The notes under the pieces were generated by a model. It saw only the letters and a list, made by a program, of their open reading frames with translations. It had not been told where the DNA came from and did not search any database. This document shows, piece after piece, positions 7,359-13,048 of a stretch of DNA of 13,048 bases. The position numbers and the translations under genes were made by a program. The stretch's first letter is position 1; each line of letters begins with the position of its first letter. Source of the stretch: Betaproteobacteria bacterium (GTDB taxonomy: Bacteria; Pseudomonadota; Gammaproteobacteria; Burkholderiales; Rhodocyclaceae); the NCBI GenBank assembly GCA_028868235.1, contig JAGWUW010000034.1, positions 1-13,048 on the forward strand. Reading direction: 5' to 3'.

Positions 7359-7784
7359 ATGCAAACCAAACCAGTCCTTTCCCGTGATGACACGATCCGT
7401 ATTGTCCAAGCTGCCCGTGAAGAAGCCATCCGTAATGGCTGGGCGGTCTGCATTGCCGTGGTCGACGATGGCGGCCACCCTTTGGCCCTTGAGCGTCTCG
7501 ACGGCTGTGCGCCAATTGGTGCCTACATTGCAACCGAAAAGGCACGGACGGCAGCCCTCGGACGTCGCGAAACCCGCGTCTATGAAGAGATGATCAATGC
7601 TGGCCGTACGGCCTTTCTGTCGGCCCCGACGATAGCCGGCATGCTCGAGGGCGGCATTCCGCTCATTGTCGATGGCCATGTCATTGGCGCCGTCGGTGTC
7701 TCCGGCGTTAAGCCAGATCAGGATGCTCAAGTAGCGCGCATCGGCAGCGATACCGTTCAGTCTTTGCGCAAGGTATTCCAATAA
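7359..7784 (+). CDS. glcG: GlcG, GlcG/HbpS-family protein of the glycolate operon
   Basis: This 141-residue protein is of the GlcG/HbpS family (DUF336) and matches E. coli GlcG (134 residues) in IAVVDDGGHPLALERLD at 32-48, EKARTAALGRRET at 64-76, GRTAF at 86-90 and IGAVGVSG at 116-123. The exact function of GlcG is not established. Related HbpS binds haem, and GlcG is co-transcribed with glycolate dehydrogenase in E. coli. No signal peptide is visible. It follows glcF by 38 bp with its own Shine-Dalgarno and seems to be the last gene of the operon: a strong hairpin follows its stop and the next gene runs the other way. The malate synthase gene glcB, which follows glcG in E. coli, is not here. 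Confidence 0.93.
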   Translation: MQTKPVLSRDDTIRIVQAAREEAIRNGWAVCIAVVDDGGHPLALERLDGCAPIGAYIATEKARTAALGRRETRVYEEMINAGRTAFLSAPTIAGMLEGGIPLIVDGHVIGAVGVSGVKPDQDAQVARIGSDTVQSLRKVFQ

Positions 7785-7818
7785 AACAATGAGATGGCGA
7801 TGAACTCATCGTCATCTC
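7781..7818. terminator. Hairpin terminator between glcG and the convergent kinase gene
   Basis: Bases 7791-7802 pair with 7807-7818 in a 12-bp stem with one G-U pair and the four-base loop AACT. On the minus strand the stem is followed by the T-rich run ATTGTTTTAT (7790-7781), so it is shaped as an intrinsic terminator for the kinase transcript, 65 bp past that gene's stop. On the plus strand it begins 7 bp after the glcG stop but has no T-run. There it may still end transcription or protect the 3' end of the glc mRNA. Confidence 0.7.
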
Positions 7819-7883
7819 GTGCACACCGAAGTAGCGATAGGGACTTACCCTTTTCGGAGCTTTGCGCGGCCGGATGCGGTCAT

Positions 7884-10800
7884 CTAGTTGCCTTGGCCGC
7901 TACCGCTAGGCGCCTGCTCATCGATCTGCTGTGCCGGCAGATTCTTTTCTAGAAAATCGAGCGCTCCTTCGAAATCGAAAGACGAGACTAGGATTTCGAA
8001 TTGAGGATAGCGGATGCCGAAAATCTGTTTGAGCGTATTGGCCTGCTGACGGATCAATTCCTGAACGCTCATTTCACCTTGTTGTAGGTCGCGCCGGATG
8101 ATTTCCAGCAAAGCCGTGGCGGCCGGAGCATCAGCAACCAGTGCGGGCGCGGCGGCGCTTGCATCGAGTAACGATAGTTGATCGTGCAGCGACTGGTAGC
8201 TGTCTTCGGTCACATCGATCAGCGGCAGCAGGGCGGGGATGTCCAACCCGTCGCGGATTGCGCGTTCCAGGGCAGTTGACGTCTGGTTGATATGAACGGC
8301 GCCCAGTGTGGCCGAAACCCCCTTCAGCGAATGCGCAATGCGCCGAGCTTCGTCGCGGTCGCCTTCAGCCAGGGTGCGACGGAGGTTGGCAAAATCATCA
8401 CCGTGGGTTTCGGTAAATTTGGCGAGCAGTCGGAGGTAAGTGTCTACCTTGCCGCGTACGGCCTGCAAACCAAATTGACTGTCCAGGCCGTCGATGTTTT
8501 CGAGCAACAGGCTATGTGCCAGCGTATTTTTAGGCGTTGAAAGGGGTTTCTGGATAGGTAGCCAGCGAGCGAGTGTGGCATAGAGCACATCGGGAGCCAC
8601 TGGTTTACCCAGGTGGTCGTTCATGCCGGCAGCCATGCAGATGTCGCGATCCTCGCCGAAAGCGTTGGCTGTCATGGCCAAGATAGGGATGCTCTCCCAG
8701 CCGGGGAGTTGGCGGATTTCCCGGGTTGCCTGCAGGCCATCCATGACTGGCATCTGCATGTCCATCAGGACGAGGTCATAGTGTTGTCGGCGAGCCATGT
8801 TCAAGGCTTGGGCGCCATCATGCGCCAGATCGACCTTTAGACCTGCGCTCTGCAGCAGATCGCAGGCCACTTCGGCATTGATGGCATTGTCTTCAGCCAG
8901 GAGAACGTGGGCGCCCCGACGATGGTGGGCTGTAGGAAGCGTACCAGTCGGCTGCGCTTCCGTAGCACCCGTCGCCAGGCGGGCAGTGAACCAGAAAGTG
9001 CTGCCAGCGCCAGCAGTGCTCTCGACGCCAACTTCGCCATGCATGGCCGCTGCCAGGCGCTGGCTGATGGCCAGCCCGAGACCGGTGCCTCCATAGCGGC
9101 GCGTTGTGGAGGTATCTCCCTGCTCGAAGGGCTGGAAGAGGCGTGAGAGATTCTCGGCGGAAATCCCGATACCGGTATCGCTGACCTCGCATTGGATCGT
9201 GACACTTCCTTCTGCCTGGTCAAGCATTTTTGTCCGCAGGACGATCTGGCCACCTTCGGTAAATTTGATGGCGTTGGATAGGAAATTGAGCAAAATTTGC
9301 TGGATACGCATCGGGTCGCCGCGTACCGTTTCCGGTATGGCGGGATCGAATTCGCAGCGAATCGGCAGATGCTTGGTCTCGGCACGAGGAGAGACCAGTT
9401 CACATGCGATCGAGCAGACTTTATCCAGTGAAAAATCGGTGTGCTCAAGCACCAGTTTGTCCGCTTCGATTTTGGAAATGTCAAGGATGTCGTTGATGAT
9501 GGCTAGGAGATGATGGGCCGCATCGGTGACCTTGCTTAGCCGCTTGTATTGCTCTACATCAGTGGTGCTGCGCTGGGCGAGGTGGGTCAGACCGATGATG
9601 GCATTCATCGGGGTACGAATTTCGTGGCTCATGTTGGCCAGGAAGGTGCTTTTCGCACGGCTGGCCGATTCGGCTTCGTTCTTGGCACGGATCAACTGCT
9701 CGGTACGTTCGTCCACCAGTTTTTCCAGATGCTGCCGGTAATTTTCCAGCTCGGTCTGAATGCGTTTTTTCTCGGTGATGTCTTCCTGAATGCCGAGGTA
9801 GTGGGTAACCCGCCCGTCCGGTTGGCGGACCGGCGATATGATCGCCTTTTCCTCGAAAAGCGAACCATTTTTGTGCCGGTTGATGAATTCGCCGTGCCAG
9901 ACTTGGCCGTTGGCCAGCGTTTGCCACAGATCGCGATAGACGTCGGGGCGTGTCTGGCCTGAACTGAGTACGCTGGGGTTGCTCCCGACCACTTCCTCGT
10001 AGCGGTAGCCCGTATTGCGCACGAAGGCATCGTTGACGTATTCGATTTCGGGCACGGTATTGGTGATGACGATGCTGTGTGGGCTCTGTTCGATGGCCAG
10101 CGACAGCTTGCGCAGTTGCTCCTCGGCATCGTGACGTTCGGTGATGTCCTGAACGGTGCCAACTGCAAAGGTCGCCCGCCGGGTATCGTCGAAGCGGATA
10201 TTGGCCCGCTCGCGGACCCAGCGCACCCGCTCCCCGACCAGGATGCGGTGTTCGCTGTCGTAATCCTTGCCCTGCAGCGCAGCTGTCCAGTCGGCCAGTA
10301 CGCGTTCCCGATCTTCCGGATGGATACGCTCGACGAAGTCGGCTAGCTGGAGAGGGTGCTTTTCGTTCAGGCCATAAATGCGATAAACCTCGTCGCTCCA
10401 GGTTAGCCGGTTTTTCTCGATGTCGAGTGTCCAACTGCCGAGATGGGCTATGGCTTGCGCTTCCTTCAGTGCAGCTTCATTCTGGCTGAGGCGTTGTTCG
10501 AACTGTTTGCGTTCGGTCACGTCCTGGCTGGTGCCAAACAGCCGCTTGACCCGCCCGTTAGTGGCAAGGGCCAGTTGTCCGACGGTATGGATCCAGCGTA
10601 CTTCGCCATCGTGCCGGCGGATGACCCGATACTCGAAATCAAAAGGCTGGCGGTTCCTGAAGACATGGTTGCGGGAATATTCGGCAACAGTCTCCCGATC
10701 TTCCGGGTGGATGATAGCTAGCCAGCTTTGGGTGTTAAGTACCTCGGCGGCGTCTACGCCAAGGATTTCATTGTGTGTTGGCGAACAATTTAGAGTATCG

Positions 10801-12608
10801 GTGGCAGCCTCGAAGGTGAAATGACCGATGCGGGCCAGGCGCTGGGCCTGCAACAACATCGCCTCGCTCTGCGCCAGGGTCTGTCGGGAACGCTGCATGC
10901 CGATGCCGAGTTCGAGTTCTCCAGCCAGGTGGCTTAGCAGTGCTACCTCTTCCTCGTCGAAAGCGCCGGGATTAGCGGCGTTGATGTTCAGGCTGCCGTA
11001 AATTCGGCCTTCAATGTGCAAGGGAAGGCCAATAGATGCGCGGAAACCGCTTGCTGCCGCGATATCGCGCCAATGTGCCAGATGGGGATCGATATCGGTA
11101 TCGCGGACGATACGGGGCTGGCCGGTGCGAATAGCGCAACTGGCGGGGCCTTGGCCATTCCATTCATCGGCCCAGGTGATCTCCAGATTGGCCAGATAGT
11201 TTTCGTTGTTCCCTGAGTGGGCGACGGGAACGATCTGCCGGTCTTCGTCGAGCGATGCCTCGCCGATCCAGGCCAGGCAATAGCCCCCGGCCTCGACGAT
11301 GATTTTGCAGACATCGGACAGCATGTCCGGCTGGTCGTGGTGACGAACGATGGTTTGTGCGACGCCGCTCATCATGCGCAGCGCCCGGTTCTGGCGATTG
11401 ATCTGCTGACGGTCGTTTTCGCGTGTAGTGATGTCGTGGATGACACCTGCTGTGACCCGGGGACTACCATCGGCATGACGTTCAGTGACACAGCGGCGAT
11501 CCTCGATCCAGCGCCAGGCATCTGCACGATGGCGAATCCGGTATTGGATCAATTGGGCCTCGGCCTGGCCATGTGCCGCGTTATTGATGGCATTCACAAG
11601 AACCAGGCGGTCATCCGGATGGACGAGGTCGAGCCACTCCTGACGAGAGCGCGGGGCCGTCTCGGTGGTACATCCGATGATATCCAGAATGCCGTCGCTT
11701 AGTTTCTGATGGTCGATGTCGTGCTGGTATTCCCAGCTGCCCGCGCCATCGACATCGAGTGCCAATTGCAGGTGGGTTTCCAGGCGCTGGTGGTCGCGTT
11801 CCAGTTGAACATGCTGAAGCGCATTTTCCAGTCGCTCGATGGCTAGTTGTTCAAATAGCCGGCGCTGGCTGATGACACCGATGAAGCACCCTGCATCGTC
11901 GGTTACCACCATATGGCGCAAGTGGTAACGGGTCATCGATTCGAGGACGCCGTTCACCGAGGTGCTGACGTGAACGCTGCGCAATGGGTGGGTCATCGCT
12001 TCGCGCAGGGTGATTTCGTGCGGCACGTCGAAGTGGATGAGTAGGCGTGGGATATCGCGCTCGGTCAGGATACCGATGGGCCTTTCCCCTTCGCAGACAA
12101 TCAGGTAGTCGGCGCCGTCGCGGACCATGCCGGCGATAGCCTCATCCAGAGGAGCATCCGGAGGCAGATGGGGGATCTTGCGATCCATGACATCATCCAG
12201 TGTGCGCAGGTGGCTGAAGGCGGCGCTACCCAGGTGCATGCGGAAGTCAGTCTCGCTGACGATACCGATCATCTTTCCGTCGGTATCGGTAACGACCAAA
12301 TGCCGAATTCCCTTTTCCTCGAGCAGGCGGCGAGCGCCGAGCAGGTCCAGATCCCCAGGGGCGGTGATCAACGGTTGCGACATGATCTCCGCTACCGGCA
12401 TGTCGAGGGCAAGCCGGGAGTGTAGCGAGTGAACGATATTCGTTTCAGTCAGGATGCCAAGCGGTTTGCCATCCTCGACGACCAGCAGGCTGGAAATATG
12501 TTCATCTGCCATGACTTGCGATGCCACCTGCAGGCTGGCCTGAGGTGGCAGACTGCGTACCTCGCTGGTCATGATATTGGCGAGGGTTAAGGGCGGAATG
12601 GTATGCAT
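7884..12608 (-). CDS. Large cytoplasmic hybrid histidine kinase: CBS x4 - PAS - GAF - PAS x3 - HisKA - HATPase - REC - Hpt
   Basis: This 1574-residue protein is a hybrid sensor kinase with a full internal phosphorelay. In order: four CBS domains (about 9-60, 71-123, 136-187, 203-255); a PAS_3-type domain (about 282-395); a GAF domain (about 410-570); three PAS domains (about 590-700, 717-825, 832-946), most closing with a D(V/I)TER-like motif; a coiled linker (945-985); HisKA with His995 in [10 protein letters not shown]; an HATPase domain with N1112, D1144-TGIG and GGTGLGL at 1173-1179; a receiver with Asp1283 in LMDMQMP; and an Hpt domain with His1426 in HSLKG. The last 90 or so residues have no clear domain. 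No transmembrane segment or signal peptide is seen, so it is probably cytosolic. CBS pairs usually bind adenine nucleotides, and PAS/GAF domains bind haem, flavin or small ligands; which apply is unknown. The Shine-Dalgarno is weak. An HD-GYP gene lies 100 bp upstream on the same strand and may be its partner. Confidence 0.95.
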   Translation of the reverse strand: MHTIPPLTLANIMTSEVRSLPPQASLQVASQVMADEHISSLLVVEDGKPLGILTETNIVHSLHSRLALDMPVAEIMSQPLITAPGDLDLLGARRLLEEKGIRHLVVTDTDGKMIGIVSETDFRMHLGSAAFSHLRTLDDVMDRKIPHLPPDAPLDEAIAGMVRDGADYLIVCEGERPIGILTERDIPRLLIHFDVPHEITLREAMTHPLRSVHVSTSVNGVLESMTRYHLRHMVVTDDAGCFIGVISQRRLFEQLAIERLENALQHVQLERDHQRLETHLQLALDVDGAGSWEYQHDIDHQKLSDGILDIIGCTTETAPRSRQEWLDLVHPDDRLVLVNAINNAAHGQAEAQLIQYRIRHRADAWRWIEDRRCVTERHADGSPRVTAGVIHDITTRENDRQQINRQNRALRMMSGVAQTIVRHHDQPDMLSDVCKIIVEAGGYCLAWIGEASLDEDRQIVPVAHSGNNENYLANLEITWADEWNGQGPASCAIRTGQPRIVRDTDIDPHLAHWRDIAAASGFRASIGLPLHIEGRIYGSLNINAANPGAFDEEEVALLSHLAGELELGIGMQRSRQTLAQSEAMLLQAQRLARIGHFTFEAATDTLNCSPTHNEILGVDAAEVLNTQSWLAIIHPEDRETVAEYSRNHVFRNRQPFDFEYRVIRRHDGEVRWIHTVGQLALATNGRVKRLFGTSQDVTERKQFEQRLSQNEAALKEAQAIAHLGSWTLDIEKNRLTWSDEVYRIYGLNEKHPLQLADFVERIHPEDRERVLADWTAALQGKDYDSEHRILVGERVRWVRERANIRFDDTRRATFAVGTVQDITERHDAEEQLRKLSLAIEQSPHSIVITNTVPEIEYVNDAFVRNTGYRYEEVVGSNPSVLSSGQTRPDVYRDLWQTLANGQVWHGEFINRHKNGSLFEEKAIISPVRQPDGRVTHYLGIQEDITEKKRIQTELENYRQHLEKLVDERTEQLIRAKNEAESASRAKSTFLANMSHEIRTPMNAIIGLTHLAQRSTTDVEQYKRLSKVTDAAHHLLAIINDILDISKIEADKLVLEHTDFSLDKVCSIACELVSPRAETKHLPIRCEFDPAIPETVRGDPMRIQQILLNFLSNAIKFTEGGQIVLRTKMLDQAEGSVTIQCEVSDTGIGISAENLSRLFQPFEQGDTSTTRRYGGTGLGLAISQRLAAAMHGEVGVESTAGAGSTFWFTARLATGATEAQPTGTLPTAHHRRGAHVLLAEDNAINAEVACDLLQSAGLKVDLAHDGAQALNMARRQHYDLVLMDMQMPVMDGLQATREIRQLPGWESIPILAMTANAFGEDRDICMAAGMNDHLGKPVAPDVLYATLARWLPIQKPLSTPKNTLAHSLLLENIDGLDSQFGLQAVRGKVDTYLRLLAKFTETHGDDFANLRRTLAEGDRDEARRIAHSLKGVSATLGAVHINQTSTALERAIRDGLDIPALLPLIDVTEDSYQSLHDQLSLLDASAAAPALVADAPAATALLEIIRRDLQQGEMSVQELIRQQANTLKQIFGIRYPQFEILVSSFDFEGALDFLEKNLPAQQIDEQAPSGSGQGN

Positions 12609-12648
12609 GGCAATGAAGGGGTTGCGCTATCGTGCCGGCGGACTGTCG

Positions 12649-12663
12649 TCGCCAGGGTGGCGA
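12649..12663. other. Short inverted repeat between the HD-GYP and kinase genes
   Basis: TCGCCA and TGGCGA surround a 3-base centre. It lies in the 100-bp gap (12609-12708) on the minus-strand path from the HD-GYP gene to the kinase gene. There is no T-run after it, so it is not a clear terminator. No other element in the gap is convincing. Confidence 0.25.
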
Positions 12664-12708
12664 TGTGCGGCAAACGGGCTGGCTGGCGGGATGGGCATAC
12701 CCACAGCC

Positions 12709-13048
12709 CTATTCGGCGTAAGCCTGTGCAATGGCGATGAAGGTGTCGTAGTCGTGAATGAAGGCTTCGACAACGTCAGGATCGAAATGGGTGCCGCTGC
12801 CTTCGACTATGATCTTATAGGCGTTGTCGAACGTGAATGCCGGCTTGTAAACCCGCTTGCAGGTCAGGGCATCGAAAACATCGGCCAGTGCCATCAAGCG
12901 GGCGGCAATCGGAATGGCGTCGCCAACCAGTGCATCCGGGTAGCCGCTACCATTCCATTTTTCGTGATGCGAACGGGCGATCAGCTTGGCCATCGACAGG
13001 AACTCGACCGGTTTTTCGGCATCGGCTTCGGCGAGAGCGATGGCATTG
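12709..13048 (-). CDS. HD-GYP domain protein, cyclic-di-GMP phosphodiesterase type (C-terminal part, cut by right window edge)
   Basis: The minus-strand frame is open from the right edge to a TAG at 12711-12709, giving 112 C-terminal residues. An ATG at 12993 is internal, since coding-like sequence (NAIALAEADAEKPVEFLS) continues upstream of it to the edge. The residues are the second half of an HD-GYP domain: HHE at 27-29 of the visible part, NGSGYP at 32-37, IPIAARLMALADVFDALT at 45-62 and HFDPDVVEAF at 87-96. HD-GYP proteins generally hydrolyse cyclic di-GMP. The HD dyad and the N-terminus lie outside, so activity and the presence of a receiver domain cannot be judged. The arrangement just upstream of a hybrid kinase suggests a response regulator of the RpfG type, which is an inference. 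Confidence 0.92.
   Translation of the reverse strand, partial: NAIALAEADAEKPVEFLSMAKLIARSHHEKWNGSGYPDALVGDAIPIAARLMALADVFDALTCKRVYKPAFTFDNAYKIIVEGSGTHFDPDVVEAFIHDYDTFIAIAQAYAE

Noticed and set aside
9559..10434. 291-residue open frame within the kinase gene in another minus-strand frame
   Set aside because: It is rich in Arg, Pro and Ser as typical of a frame-shifted shadow, while the kinase frame has clear PAS and HisKA motifs.
12709..12993. A short 94-residue gene starting at the ATG at 12993
   Set aside because: The frame continues upstream to the window edge with sequence typical of HD-GYP proteins, so the ATG is internal and the gene is partial.

Overview
The window looks like a chromosomal segment of a betaproteobacterium, probably of the Rhodocyclales (Dechloromonas/Azonexus type). 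This is an inference from moderately high GC, close resemblance of the glc proteins to the enterobacterial ones, and a very large soluble CBS/PAS/GAF hybrid kinase beside an HD-GYP protein. No insertion sequence, tRNA, rRNA or CRISPR array is visible, and the genes are intact except the two cut by the window edges.

Region 1 (1-7784) is a glycolate/lactate utilisation locus. From left to right: the start of an LldP/GlcA-family permease (minus strand, cut by the left edge), an IclR-family regulator transcribed away from it, a GlcC-type GntR/FadR regulator that converges on the IclR gene with overlapping stop codons, and a divergent glcDEFG operon. GlcD, GlcE and GlcF are the two flavin-type subunits and the iron-sulfur subunit of glycolate dehydrogenase. 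GlcG is the small HbpS-like protein of the locus. The glcC-glcD gap carries two TGGTnnnACCA palindromes, matching the FadR-subfamily operator form, one beside each gene. Together this suggests a substrate-induced module: the permease imports glycolate or lactate, GlcDEF oxidises glycolate to glyoxylate and passes electrons to the respiratory chain, and GlcC (perhaps with the IclR protein) controls expression. The malate synthase gene glcB, which follows glcG in Escherichia coli, is absent here.

Region 2 (7785-7883) is a convergent gap holding a strong 12-bp hairpin. Its T-rich side points so that it would end the minus-strand transcript.

Region 3 (7884-13048, minus strand) is a signalling unit. 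The C-terminal part of an HD-GYP (cyclic-di-GMP phosphodiesterase type) protein is followed 100 bp downstream by a 1574-residue hybrid histidine kinase. The kinase is built of four CBS domains, PAS, GAF, three more PAS domains, HisKA/HATPase, a receiver and an Hpt domain. It carries a complete H-D-H phosphorelay (His995, Asp1283, His1426) and no evident membrane segment. The final phosphate acceptor is not in the window, and the HD-GYP protein, whose N-terminus lies beyond the right edge, is the obvious candidate.

No clearly new system was found. The most unusual items are the kinase architecture, the rearranged glc locus with two regulators meeting tail to tail, and the paired operators.
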